Position numbers and translations under genes: made by a program
Part shown: positions 1 to 9,256 of the stretch, one piece after another
Position numbering within the stretch: position 1 is the first letter of the stretch
Layout: each line of letters begins with the position of its first letter
Assembly: GCF_000421665.1 (NCBI RefSeq)
Contig: NZ_ATXL01000004.1
Coordinates: 27,380-91,379 of the forward strand
DNA length: 64,000 nt
Source: Bavariicoccus seileri WCC 4188
GTDB taxonomy: Bacteria; Bacillota; Bacilli; Lactobacillales; Aerococcaceae
Direction of reading: 5' to 3'
Notes under the pieces: model-generated
Seen by the model: only the letters and a program-made list of their open reading frames with translations
What the model was told of the DNA's origin: nothing
Databases searched by the model: none

Positions 1-549
1 ACTTTCGTTACTCTCAGGTATCAAATTTTTCTTAATTTTGTCGATTTCTCTTTGTGAGTATCCTAAACCAGACAAAGCCAGTGCAACATCAGTAACATGT
101 TCATCTTCTGCAGACTGCTTCTTAGTTGTCTTTTCTTCACTATCATAAGACCCAAGCTTTCCTTTTAGATCCAAAATGATTTGAGCAGCCGTTTTCTTTC
201 CTACTCCAGGAAATCGTGTCAAGAATGTCTGATCAGCAGTTTCTACTGCCTTTATGAAGCCCTTTTGATGCTCACTAGCTAAAATTGATAAAGCACTTTT
301 AGGACCGATACCGGATACACTAATTAATTGTTCAAACAAAGTCCTAGTTGGTTGATCTAGAAAACCAAACAATAATTCATCATCTTCTCTTACATGATGA
401 TGAACAAATAATTTGACTGTTTGATGTAGTGATGATTGTAGTTCGAAGGGATTGGCCATTAAAATTAAATACCCAATGCCATAAGATTCAATCGTGACAG
501 ACTTTGGTGTTATAGTAGTTAACTCGCCTTTAATGTAATCATACAACAT
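1..549 (-). CDS. ruvA: Holliday junction branch migration protein RuvA, 3' end cut by window edge
   Basis: RuvA binds four-way Holliday junctions as a tetramer and loads the RuvB motor for branch migration in recombinational repair. The reading frame starts at the ATG at 549 (MLYDYIKGEL) and runs off the left edge after 183 codons, so about 15-20 C-terminal residues are missing compared with the usual length near 200. Two helix-hairpin-helix motifs are visible (SVSGIGPKSA and FPGVGKKTAAQIILDLKGKL), followed by the acidic linker and the start of the RuvB-binding third domain. It begins one base after the msrB stop codon, so the two are translationally coupled. ruvB is expected beyond the edge. 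Confidence 0.95.
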   Translation of the reverse strand, partial: MLYDYIKGELTTITPKSVTIESYGIGYLILMANPFELQSSLHQTVKLFVHHHVREDDELLFGFLDQPTRTLFEQLISVSGIGPKSALSILASEHQKGFIKAVETADQTFLTRFPGVGKKTAAQIILDLKGKLGSYDSEEKTTKKQSAEDEHVTDVALALSGLGYSQREIDKIKKNLIPESNES

Positions 550-550
550 A

Positions 551-1003
551 TCAGTTATCCTTTTCGTTAAAAAGAACTTTGTAGTCCCCTAATCCCTCAG
601 CATCCAGTTGATCGTAGGGAATAAATCGTAATGCAGCAGAGTTGATGCAATACCTTAATCCGCCTTGTTCCACTGGACCATCATTAAAAACATGACCTAA
701 ATGAGAGTCCGCTTTTTGACTTCGCACTTCGATTCTCTCCATCCCATGAGATTGGTCACGCTTTTCCGCTACAGCTTTTTTATCGATTGTTTTTGAGAAC
801 GACGGCCACCCACAACCAGCATCATATTTATCTGTTGAACTAAACAATGGCTCGCCACTTAGTATATCAACATAGATTCCTTTATCATAAAAGTCATCAT
901 ACTCTCCCGAAAAGGGTCTTTCAGTCCCGTTATTCTGTGTCACGTCGTAAGCTACTTTAGACAGTTTGCTTTTATTTTTTTCAATCTCATTTTCATTGCT
1001 CAT
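551..1003 (-). CDS. msrB: Peptide-methionine (R)-S-oxide reductase MsrB
   Basis: MsrB reduces methionine-R-sulfoxide in oxidised proteins in the cytoplasm, with thioredoxin as the usual reductant. The protein is 150 residues, normal for the single-domain enzyme. It shows the family signatures GCGWPSF (Cys about 64) and [11 protein letters not shown], whose Cys about 119 is catalytic. No pair of CxxC zinc motifs is present, so this is the zinc-free form. I chose the ATG at 1003, nine bases after a GAAGG Shine-Dalgarno; the GTG at 1012 would overlap that site. It is the first gene of an msrB-ruvA operon driven by a promoter with a LexA-type box (1148-1177). An oxidative repair enzyme ahead of ruvA is less common than ruvAB alone. 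Confidence 0.95.
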   Translation of the reverse strand: MSNENEIEKNKSKLSKVAYDVTQNNGTERPFSGEYDDFYDKGIYVDILSGEPLFSSTDKYDAGCGWPSFSKTIDKKAVAEKRDQSHGMERIEVRSQKADSHLGHVFNDGPVEQGGLRYCINSAALRFIPYDQLDAEGLGDYKVLFNEKDN

Positions 1004-1147
1004 TGAGGTCACCCTTCTTTTACTTTATTTTATTCGTTAAATTCAGGATACTGCATGATTTTCCCTCTTTCCCCTAAATGACTAATCCAACGTCTTCAAC
1101 TAGCATTTGGAACAAGGTGAAAAAGTGAGATGGTCATTACAAATCAC

Positions 1148-1177
1148 ATTATAACACGAACACACGTTCATAGTCAT
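1148..1177 (-). promoter_or_regulatory. Promoter of msrB-ruvA with a LexA/DinR box in the spacer
   Basis: On the minus strand a -35 ATGACT (1172-1177) and a perfect -10 TATAAT (1148-1153) are separated by 18 bp. The spacer holds the palindromic core GAAC-N4-GTTC (1158-1169; CGAACACACGTTCA on the plus strand at 1157-1170), which matches the Bacillus/Listeria LexA (DinR) consensus CGAAC-N4-GTTYG at all core positions. A repressor bound there would block RNA polymerase. ruvAB is a known SOS operon in Bacillus, so the downstream gene fits. Confidence 0.75.
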
Positions 1178-1197
1178 CGTGTTCAACTGTAACAAAA

Positions 1198-3222
1198 TCA
1201 ATGATCCTGTATTCGTTTAAATAATCTTTCCATATCATACGTTGAAAAATGAACAATGGTCGGCCTACCATGTGGACAATTGTACGGATTTTGAGTTCTA
1301 GACAAATCCTCTAACAATTTACGTGCTTCGTCTGGAGTAATATAATGATTTGCTTTGATTGATTCCTTACAACTCATCATGACTGCCGTTTTGTAACGAA
1401 GATCAATCACATTTTCAACCTCTTTTGACAGAATCAAATCGACAACTTGTTCGATATCAGATTGAACCTCCCTGCCTGTCATCCACGCTGGATAAGAATG
1501 AAAAATGATTGATCGTGGACCAAATGGTTCAAATTGCAAGCCAATTTTTTGAAATACAGATGCAAATGCTGTTATATTTTCCATTTGATCGGCACTAAGG
1601 GTGATGGTTAATGGGAGTAATAATTCTTGCTGCGATGCCTTAACTACAGACATTTTTTTTAGTAAATATTCGTAACGAATCCGTTCTTGCGCTGCATGTT
1701 GATCAATAATATAAAATCCGTCATTTCCTTGCGCGAAGAGGTAAGTCCCGTGTAATTGACCGAAATATTCTAATTCAGGAAAAGATGAATCGTGTATTGG
1801 ATTATAGTCGTTTAACTTTTCGGCTACAGCTTCACTATCATTTTCAGGTCTGTCTAAGTATTCAGCCAGCTCGTAATCTTGACGTGTTGTTTGGTTCCTA
1901 TTTTTAAAGATCTGCTCCGTAGCTTTTTGACCATGATCCTCTGCGACGGATTGTAGCAAATCGTTATTTTGTTTCTTACTAATGTCATGAGCAGATAAAT
2001 CAGTTCCACGATCATCAGCAGATGATGGCTCATTGGCTATTTTATCCCTTTCATAACCTTTGTGATCCGTTATTTTATCATCATTTCTTAGATAAGATCG
2101 ACCGAACCAATTCTTATGAGTTGGTTTACTGATTGTATCAAAAGAATCTACATCCTGTTCTTTTGGCTTTAATGGTAACTCAATTGGATGTCTCTTTTTA
2201 AGTTGTTTATCAACAACACTTTGACTATCTGGAATTCTATCTCTTTTTTGAACAGCCTTAAAAATTTCAGTTTTCAAGGCTTCTTGTAATTGTTCCGTCT
2301 TACTGAGGCGAACATCAAGCTTATTGGGATGGACATTAACATCTACCAATAAAGGATCTGCTTCAATATTCAAGGCCACTATTGGAAAGCGTTTAATCAT
2401 TAAGGTACTCTTATAGCCAGCCAGAACAGCCTGTTGAATAGCAATGTTTTTAATATACCTATTATTGATAAAAATAGACATATAATGCCGATTGGCTCTC
2501 GAAAGTAGTGGCGGTGAAATGAACCCTTTGACTGAAAAATCTGCAGTTTCAAAATTTAGTGGGATCATTTGCCTTGCAATTGATGGTGAATATATTCCAG
2601 CTATTGCTTGCTGTTGGTCACCATTACCGACCGTTTTGAGCATCTGATTTCCATCATGCCATACTTCAAATCGGACAGCGGGATAGCTCATCGCAAGACG
2701 ATTGAGATAATCAGTGATATGACTTAGCTCCGTAGGTAGTGATTTCATAAATCTTAAGCGTGCCGGCGTGTTGGAGAACAAATTTGTGACTGTAATTGTC
2801 GTTCCTTTGGCACGAGAAGTTGGCTTAGAACTTTCTAGATTGCCATAATGATAATGAACTTCTGTTGCCTCACTCCCATTACTAGTAGTAAGCAACACTT
2901 GACTTACAGCAGCAATACTCGGGATAGCTTCACCCCTGAAGCCTAATGTACGAATTCGGAAAAGTTCTTGTTGCTGGCTCAACTTACTCGTTGCATATCG
3001 TTTGAAACAGTTAAGAGCGTCTTCAGAATCCATGCCGTTGCCGTTATCAGCAACAGAAATACTGGTTAACCCACTTTCCTTTAGGGTAACTACAATCTCT
3101 GTACTATTAGCGTCTATAGCATTTTCCACTAATTCCTTTACAACTGAAGCAGGCCGTTCGATAACTTCACCCGCGGCAATTTGGTTGGTCAGTGCAACAC
3201 TAAGTTCTTTGATTTTCGCCAT
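1198..3222 (-). CDS. mutL: DNA mismatch repair protein MutL
   Basis: MutL is the ATP-dependent matchmaker of mismatch repair, and in bacteria without MutH it is also the nicking endonuclease. The N-terminal GHKL ATPase motifs are clear: ERPASVVKELVENAIDA, DNGNGM and TLGFRGEA. A variable acidic/basic linker spans about residues 340-490. The C-terminal endonuclease motif DQHAAQERIRYE (DQHA-x2-E-x4-E, near residue 505) and the CPHGRP motif near the end are both present, so nicking activity is expected. Two ATGs (3225 and 3222) follow a GAGGTG ribosome site; the second gives the usual MAKIKELS start. The start lies inside the 3' end of mutS (about 23-bp overlap), showing a mutS-mutL operon. Confidence 0.97.
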   Translation of the reverse strand: MAKIKELSVALTNQIAAGEVIERPASVVKELVENAIDANSTEIVVTLKESGLTSISVADNGNGMDSEDALNCFKRYATSKLSQQQELFRIRTLGFRGEAIPSIAAVSQVLLTTSNGSEATEVHYHYGNLESSKPTSRAKGTTITVTNLFSNTPARLRFMKSLPTELSHITDYLNRLAMSYPAVRFEVWHDGNQMLKTVGNGDQQQAIAGIYSPSIARQMIPLNFETADFSVKGFISPPLLSRANRHYMSIFINNRYIKNIAIQQAVLAGYKSTLMIKRFPIVALNIEADPLLVDVNVHPNKLDVRLSKTEQLQEALKTEIFKAVQKRDRIPDSQSVVDKQLKKRHPIELPLKPKEQDVDSFDTISKPTHKNWFGRSYLRNDDKITDHKGYERDKIANEPSSADDRGTDLSAHDISKKQNNDLLQSVAEDHGQKATEQIFKNRNQTTRQDYELAEYLDRPENDSEAVAEKLNDYNPIHDSSFPELEYFGQLHGTYLFAQGNDGFYIIDQHAAQERIRYEYLLKKMSVVKASQQELLLPLTITLSADQMENITAFASVFQKIGLQFEPFGPRSIIFHSYPAWMTGREVQSDIEQVVDLILSKEVENVIDLRYKTAVMMSCKESIKANHYITPDEARKLLEDLSRTQNPYNCPHGRPTIVHFSTYDMERLFKRIQDH

Positions 3223-5878
3223 CATTCTTCACCTCATTCTGTAAATCTGCTAATAGCGTAACAACCTCCAAAGGGGAATAATTCAAAACATCGATTGCTT
3301 CAACTCTAGCCTTTAGCTTTTGATAATCTACTGCTATCTCACTACTATATTCTTCATTATTGTTTTTAGTAGAATTTCTTAGCATAGACTCCTTATTTCC
3401 TGCTAAATCACTGTGATCGTCATCCATTGTTTCTTTTAACTTTTGTGCATTAGTTTCGAGTTCTTTTAGGATTACCTCCGCCCGCAGAATCACTCGTTCA
3501 TCCATCTCAGCTAAACGCGCAACATGGACACCATAACTTTTATCAGCAGCTCCCGGCTTGATCAAGTGAGAAAAAACAATATCATTACCGGATTCAATTG
3601 CTTCAATATGAACATTTTTAATTGCCTCAAATTGTTGATCTAAATCAGTTAACTCATGGTAATGGGTCGAGAATAGGACATGAGCTGGAATCTGTTCTAC
3701 TATAAACTCGATAATAGCTTGTGCTAGAGCCATACCATCGTAAGTAGCAGTACCTCTTCCGATTTCATCAAACAGAATTAAACTATACTGATCAGCGTGT
3801 TTAAGAGCATATTGCGTTTCCATCATTTCAACCATAAATGTGCTCTTCCCACTATAAAGATCATCCGCCGCTCCAATACGCGTAAATAACTTAGTAACGA
3901 TTGGTAATTTGGCTACTTTAGCTGGTACATAAGACCCTATTTGAGCCATGATCGTGATTAAGGCAACTTGACGCATATATGTCGATTTACCAGCCATATT
4001 AGGTCCTGTGATAATTTCTACCCGATGATCACCACCTAAAGACACATCATTACTCACAAATTCACCCGGACCAAGTACTTTTTCTACTACCGGATGTCTC
4101 GAATGGGATAGCTCTAGCGTTCGGTCATGAAGTGATAAGCTAGGTTTACAATAGTCATTGTCCTCAGCAACTTTGGCTAAAGATTGAATCACATCAATTG
4201 TCGCAATGGATTTTGCAGTTTGTTGAAGTTTTTCACGGAAAGGCATAATGTCTTGCCTCAACTGTTCGTATAGTTCATGCTCTAGTACTAATGCATTCTC
4301 TTGGGCTTCTAGTATTTCCTGTTCGATTTCTTTTAGCTCAGGTGTAATATAGCGCTCTGCATTTGCCAATGTTTGTTTCCGATCAAAGCGACTCGTATCA
4401 ACTTGTTGTGCTTGAGCTTTTGAAATCTCAATATAATAGCCAAATACTTTATTATACCCTACCTTAAGACTCTTTGCTTGAGTCAATTCACGTTCTTTTT
4501 GTTGAAGATCCGCAATCCATTGTTGTCCATTTTTCAAAACGTCCCTATAGTGGTCCAATTGCTCATTGTAACCATCACGAATCACACCGCCATTCTTAAA
4601 AGTGATTGGTGGATCGTCATCGATCGCCGCATCGATCAGTTGTTGCACCTGAATACTAACATTAGTGCTGACATTTTCTTCCGCAAAAATTTGGTCTTTA
4701 TCTATCGCATTCAGTGTTTCTGTGATTAATGGCACTATACTGAGGGATTTTGACAACTGTTGATAGTCTCTTGGTCTGATAGTCCCCATTGCTAATTTCG
4801 TTACTAAGCGTTCAAGATCATAGACTTGATGAAGATATTCAGATAAAGCTGTTCTTTCAAGAAAGTTGTTGAGTAATAGCGAAACCCTCTCCTGCCTACT
4901 TTCAATTGTTGCTTGCTTGAGCAATGGTTTTTCTAGCCATTGTTTCAATAATCTTGATCCCATAGCGGTTTGTGTTTCATCTAGAATAGCTATTAATGCA
5001 CCTTCTTTTTTGTGGCGAACTGATGTAATAAGTTCTAGATGACTTTTGGTTTCTTGGCTCATTTGTAAATAGGAAGTTGGTTCATAATAAGTGATTGCTT
5101 GAAGATGACTAAGCTGTTTTTTTTGTGTTTCAATTAAGTAACTCATTATTAGCCTATTTGCTTTATCTAATAGAATCTTCGAATTTTCTTCCAAAACGGG
5201 TAACTCATTTGACTCTATTGGAGGCAATAGCTCACTTTTTTTGGGCACAATAGTACTAAAAAATAAATCAGGAAAAATCTTTTGAAAGGACTCTTCAAAT
5301 TCTGGTTCACAAACGATTTCTTGCGGGTGAAGACTAGCAATCTCAATAGCTAATTGATCTCGATCAACAACCGTAGCAGACCATTCTCCTGTGCTAACAT
5401 CAACTGCACTAATTCCAAATAGCGTTACTTCTTTTGTCATTACATCAATTTTCGGATCACTTAAATAACTCGGTTTTCTGTTAGTAGTTAGTGATACTAA
5501 ATAGTGGTTCGTCAACTGTTGATTAGCAGATTCATCGATATATGTCCCCGGAGTCAAGAGTTGGATAACTTCTCTTTTGACCATTCCCTTTGCTAATTTT
5601 GGGTCTTCCATTTGCTCACAAATGGCCACTTTATAACCCATTTTAATCAATGTTTTAATATAATCCTGTGCTGCATGATGCGGAACACCGCACATAGGAA
5701 TCGGGTTCTTAGATTTTTTATTACGAGTGGTCAAGGTTATTTCTAATAATCGACTTGCCTTTAACGCATCATCTTCAAATAATTCATAAAAATCTCCAAG
5801 ACGATAGAACAAAAAGGCATCTGGATACTGGTCTTTGATTTTATGGTACTGAATCATCATTGGTGTCTCATTGCTCAT
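3200..5878 (-). CDS. mutS: DNA mismatch repair protein MutS
   Basis: MutS recognises mismatches and small loops and recruits MutL. At 892 residues it is of normal MutS1 length. Domain I carries the mismatch-wedge motif FYRLGDFYELF (F-x-E type) near residue 23. The C-terminal ABC ATPase has Walker A (TGPNMAGKSTYMRQ, near residue 628), DEIGRGTATYDG (Walker B/signature) and the conserved STHYHEL switch. The last 100 residues are a charged tail of the sort that binds the sliding clamp. It starts about 50 bases after the rny terminator; AGAGGAG lies ten bases before the ATG. It overlaps and is co-transcribed with mutL. Confidence 0.97.
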   Translation of the reverse strand: MSNETPMMIQYHKIKDQYPDAFLFYRLGDFYELFEDDALKASRLLEITLTTRNKKSKNPIPMCGVPHHAAQDYIKTLIKMGYKVAICEQMEDPKLAKGMVKREVIQLLTPGTYIDESANQQLTNHYLVSLTTNRKPSYLSDPKIDVMTKEVTLFGISAVDVSTGEWSATVVDRDQLAIEIASLHPQEIVCEPEFEESFQKIFPDLFFSTIVPKKSELLPPIESNELPVLEENSKILLDKANRLIMSYLIETQKKQLSHLQAITYYEPTSYLQMSQETKSHLELITSVRHKKEGALIAILDETQTAMGSRLLKQWLEKPLLKQATIESRQERVSLLLNNFLERTALSEYLHQVYDLERLVTKLAMGTIRPRDYQQLSKSLSIVPLITETLNAIDKDQIFAEENVSTNVSIQVQQLIDAAIDDDPPITFKNGGVIRDGYNEQLDHYRDVLKNGQQWIADLQQKERELTQAKSLKVGYNKVFGYYIEISKAQAQQVDTSRFDRKQTLANAERYITPELKEIEQEILEAQENALVLEHELYEQLRQDIMPFREKLQQTAKSIATIDVIQSLAKVAEDNDYCKPSLSLHDRTLELSHSRHPVVEKVLGPGEFVSNDVSLGGDHRVEIITGPNMAGKSTYMRQVALITIMAQIGSYVPAKVAKLPIVTKLFTRIGAADDLYSGKSTFMVEMMETQYALKHADQYSLILFDEIGRGTATYDGMALAQAIIEFIVEQIPAHVLFSTHYHELTDLDQQFEAIKNVHIEAIESGNDIVFSHLIKPGAADKSYGVHVARLAEMDERVILRAEVILKELETNAQKLKETMDDDHSDLAGNKESMLRNSTKNNNEEYSSEIAVDYQKLKARVEAIDVLNYSPLEVVTLLADLQNEVKNDGENQRT

Positions 5879-5925
5879 GTCCTTTTTACTCCTCTGAACA
5901 CATTTTTCAATTACATCTATTCTAT

Positions 5926-5967
5926 CAAAAAGAAGGAAGAAGTGACAAATGCCACTCCCTCCTTCTT
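5926..5967 (-). terminator. Rho-independent terminator of rny
   Basis: A 15-bp stem with two G-T pairs (arms 5930-5944 and 5953-5967) is followed on the minus strand by a short U tract. It lies four bases past the rny stop. Confidence 0.85.
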
Positions 5968-5971
5968 AAGT

Positions 5972-7537
5972 TTATTTCGCGTATTCTACAGCTCTAGTTT
6001 CGCGAATCACTGTGATTTTAATATGTCCTGGGTATTGGAGTTCTTCTTCAATTTTATTTTTGATATCACGAGCTAAGATAATAGCTTTTGAATCATTGAT
6101 CTTTTCAGGTTTGACCATCACACGTATCTCACGTCCGGCTTGGATAGCAAAGCTTTTCTTCACGCCATCCTCTTCATTAGCTAATTGCTCTAATTTCTCT
6201 AGACGATGGATATAGTTTTCAAGCGATTCACTTCGTGCACCAGGTCTCGCAGCAGATAATGCATCAGCAGCAGCAACGAGTACAGATATGATGGAAGTCG
6301 GTTCAACATCACCATGATGAGATGCGACAGCATTAATAACAACATCTGATTCATGATACTTTTGCATCAACTCAACACCTATCTCAACATGAGAACCTTC
6401 TACGTCACGATCAATTGCTTTACCAATATCATGTAATAGACCTGCTCTCTTAGCCAGTTGCGGATCTTCGCCAAACTCACTTGCCATGACGCCAGCTAAT
6501 TTAGCTACTTCAATACTATGATTCAATACATTTTGACCATAGCTTGTTCTGAAATATAGACGCCCTAATAGTTTGATGATATCAGGGTGCAAAGCTTGAA
6601 TGCCAACTTCAAATACTGCTTGTTCACCGACCTCACGTATACGGTTATCCATCTCTTTACGAGATTTTTCAACCATTTCTTCTATACGTGCTGGATGAAT
6701 GCGGCCATCAGAAATCAATTTTTCCAAAGCCATCCGAGCGATTTCACGTCTAATTGGATCAAAGCCACTCAAAACAACAGCTTCAGGGGTCTCATCGATG
6801 ATCACATCGATCCCCGTTAATGATTCAAGAGTTCTGATATTACGTCCTTCTTTACCGATAATTCTGCCTTTCATGTCATCATTAGGCAATGAAATAACAG
6901 AAACCGTTTTCTCTGCAACTATGTCTGCTGCAGACCGTTGAATAGCCTCCAAAACGATCTTTGTAGCACGTTCGTTTGCTTCTTCTTTCGTAATTTCTTC
7001 TGTTTCTTTGATTTTAATTGCTTTTTCACGTTGCAATTCTTGATCAAGCGTTGACATAATGATGTCACGAGCTTCATCTCGAGAAAGCATAGATATTCGT
7101 TCTAGTTCATCAGATTGCTTTGCGACAATTTTATCGACACTGCTTTCTTTTTCATTGACTATGTCGATCCTTTTCATCAAATCGGTCTCTTTCGTTTCCA
7201 GTAACTGCTCGCGTTTTTCTAAATTAGAATCTTTACGATCAAGTTTACTCTCACGCTGTATCAACCGTTTTTCCTGTAAGGTAATGTCTGTACGACGATC
7301 TTTTAGTTCTGATTCGATCTTGTCCCGATACTTATGATTTTGTTCTCGAGCTTCTATCAATGCATCCTTCTTTAAGCGCTTTGCATCTCGAGTTGCGTCG
7401 TTCAAAATAGTGGCTGCTGAACTCTTAGCACCCATTATTTCTTTTTCATGTTGCGATTTGCGTAACCAATATCCTAGGAGACATCCTAAAACCAAAATTA
7501 TGATCGCGAAGGAAACTGACACTGGGTTGATATCCAT
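5972..7537 (-). CDS. rny: Ribonuclease Y
   Basis: RNase Y is the membrane-anchored endoribonuclease that starts much mRNA decay and processing in Firmicutes. The 521-residue protein has an N-terminal membrane segment (about residues 7-25), a long charged coiled coil (about 30-195), a KH RNA-binding domain ([16 protein letters not shown], about residues 225-240) and an HD metal-dependent hydrolase domain with the HDIGKAID motif and AASHHGD-type histidines. A strong ribosome site (CGGAGGTGA) precedes the ATG. It has its own promoter (7611-7639) and terminator, so it is monocistronic although it follows recA as in Bacillus. Confidence 0.97.
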   Translation of the reverse strand: MDINPVSVSFAIIILVLGCLLGYWLRKSQHEKEIMGAKSSAATILNDATRDAKRLKKDALIEAREQNHKYRDKIESELKDRRTDITLQEKRLIQRESKLDRKDSNLEKREQLLETKETDLMKRIDIVNEKESSVDKIVAKQSDELERISMLSRDEARDIIMSTLDQELQREKAIKIKETEEITKEEANERATKIVLEAIQRSAADIVAEKTVSVISLPNDDMKGRIIGKEGRNIRTLESLTGIDVIIDETPEAVVLSGFDPIRREIARMALEKLISDGRIHPARIEEMVEKSRKEMDNRIREVGEQAVFEVGIQALHPDIIKLLGRLYFRTSYGQNVLNHSIEVAKLAGVMASEFGEDPQLAKRAGLLHDIGKAIDRDVEGSHVEIGVELMQKYHESDVVINAVASHHGDVEPTSIISVLVAAADALSAARPGARSESLENYIHRLEKLEQLANEEDGVKKSFAIQAGREIRVMVKPEKINDSKAIILARDIKNKIEEELQYPGHIKITVIRETRAVEYAK

Positions 7538-7610
7538 GAAGTCACCTCCGTTTATATGATTTTAGTTGTTTTATTAAATGTCATATTATTTAATGATATG
7601 CACACTCTAC

Positions 7611-7639
7611 ATTCTATCTTTTTAGCTATGAACTGTCAA
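7611..7639 (-). promoter_or_regulatory. Promoter of rny
   Basis: Minus-strand -35 TTGACA (7634-7639), 17-bp spacer and -10 TAGAAT (7611-7616), about 75 bp before the rny start. This is a near-consensus vegetative promoter. Confidence 0.75.
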
Positions 7640-7779
7640 TCAAGTGTATTTAATAGAAGTGACACAGTTGTTTGCTAAAAGCTATTAAAACAATGTTTAT
7701 AGCATTTTAAGTAGCCATGCAAACGCTATAAAAAAACATGAATTATAACATGAGTGTTCTAAAGTGAACCCTTCAACAA

Positions 7780-7815
7780 AAAAAGAGCCACAATCCTTAT
7801 AGATTGTAGCCCCTT
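7780..7815 (-). terminator. Terminator of recA
   Basis: Hairpin with arms GGGGCTACAATC and GATTGTGGCTC followed by seven U on the minus strand, just past the recA stop. Confidence 0.9.
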
Positions 7816-7826
7816 TATCAAAGATC

Positions 7827-8906
7827 TTACTCATCACTTTCGTCGAGTAAATCCCCTTGCTCTTTATTATCGCCTTTAGCCTTAGCCGTCACTGCTTCTT
7901 TTCTCTCAACTTTTGGAATGCCATAGTGTTCTCTTACTAATCCGTCGATTTCATTAAAGACATCAGGATGGTCAACTAAATATGCTTTTGCATTTTCACG
8001 CCCTTGACCAATACGATCACTACCATAGCTATACCAAGCACCACTCTTTTTAATGATATCGAGATCACTTGCCATATCCACTAATTCTCCCGTTTGAGAG
8101 ATACCTTTACCATACATGATATCTACAACTACCGTTTTGAACGGTGGAGCAACTTTATTCTTTACAACTTTGATTTTAGCTTTACTTCCTATAATATCCG
8201 TACCATCTTTGATTTGCTCAGCTCGACGAACTTCTAGTCGAACAGTGGCATAGAATTTTAAGGCGCGTCCACCAGGTGTAGTTTCGGGATTTCCAAACAT
8301 AATACCAACTTTTTCTCTTATTTGGTTGATAAACAAACAAATCGTCTTCGTTTTACTGATAGAACCCGAAAGTTTCCGAAGGGCTTGAGACATCAAACGA
8401 GCTTGCAAACCAACATGGGCATCCCCCATCTCGCCATCAATTTCTGCTCGTGGTACCAATGCCGCTACTGAATCTATAACAACGATGTCAACGGCGCCTG
8501 AAGAAACGAGTGCATCTGCAATTTCCAAACCTTGCTCCCCAGTATCAGGTTGTGATAATAGCAATTCATCTATATCAACACCTAGATGCTGAGCATAGTC
8601 TGGATCTAAAGCGTGTTCGGCATCAATAAAAGCTGCCACCCCACCTTGTTTTTGAACTTCTGCTACAGCATGTAGAGCTACAGTTGTCTTACCAGATGAT
8701 TCAGGTCCATAAACTTCTATGATCCTACCACGTGGATATCCACCAACACCAAGAGCTACGTCAACTTGCAAAGATCCACTTGAAATAGTTGATACTTTAG
8801 TATCAGCTTTCTCTCCGAGTTTCATTACTGCGCCTTTACCAAAGTTTCTTTCGATTCTTTTTAATGCGTCATTTAAAGCTTTTTCACGATTATCAGCTGC
8901 TGCCAT
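7827..8906 (-). CDS. recA: Recombinase RecA
   Basis: RecA forms the ATP-dependent filament on single-stranded DNA for strand exchange and stimulates LexA self-cleavage. The 359-residue protein has Walker [10 protein letters not shown] at residues 67-75, the [14 protein letters not shown] segment, loop L1/L2 regions ([18 protein letters not shown] and the [22 protein letters not shown] stretch) and an acidic C-terminal tail ending [18 protein letters not shown] precedes the ATG. Downstream of cinA as in Bacillus, but cinA has its own terminator. The upstream 348 bp hold AT-rich repeats and no perfect LexA box. Confidence 0.98.
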   Translation of the reverse strand: MAAADNREKALNDALKRIERNFGKGAVMKLGEKADTKVSTISSGSLQVDVALGVGGYPRGRIIEVYGPESSGKTTVALHAVAEVQKQGGVAAFIDAEHALDPDYAQHLGVDIDELLLSQPDTGEQGLEIADALVSSGAVDIVVIDSVAALVPRAEIDGEMGDAHVGLQARLMSQALRKLSGSISKTKTICLFINQIREKVGIMFGNPETTPGGRALKFYATVRLEVRRAEQIKDGTDIIGSKAKIKVVKNKVAPPFKTVVVDIMYGKGISQTGELVDMASDLDIIKKSGAWYSYGSDRIGQGRENAKAYLVDHPDVFNEIDGLVREHYGIPKVERKEAVTAKAKGDNKEQGDLLDESDE

Positions 8907-9254
8907 AATATCCTCTTTTCTACATTTAATACAGTCAAGATACAGTCAAACACAACACAAATCTATTATTGAGTTTTGAGTATACCTCATCAGTTTTGAA
9001 TATGTAATTATCAGAGTCACTCATTTAGAAATATACCCTTTTTACATATACTCATTTTTAAGTATTCGTGCTTATACATATAGTTACTTATAAATATAAG
9101 TTTTTATAAATATATGCTGTTATACACATACCCATGTATAAATATACTTACCTATAAATATACATATAGTCACTTAATTTTGTGTTCATCTTAAACTATT
9201 ACAGTACATAAGTATAGTAACAGAAATCGCAGTAAAAAGCGAACATATATTCGC
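8907..9254 (-). other. recA upstream region with AT-rich degenerate repeats
   Basis: No gene is visible. From about 9010 to 9180 the sequence is a series of imperfect repeats of TATAAATATA and TATACATA units. A possible recA promoter is ATTACA-18-TATACT on the minus strand (about 8980-9010), leaving a leader of about 75 nt. No perfect GAAC-N4-GTTC box is present. Confidence 0.5.
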
Positions 9255-9256
9255 TT
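9233..9256 (-). terminator. Terminator of cinA overlapping its stop codon
   Basis: A 7-bp stem (AAGCGAA / TTCGCTT, 9237-9256) with a 6-nt loop is followed by UUUUU on the minus strand. The stem overlaps the cinA stop codon (9255-9257). The plus-strand CGAACATATATTCG within it is also one base off a LexA box. Confidence 0.6.
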
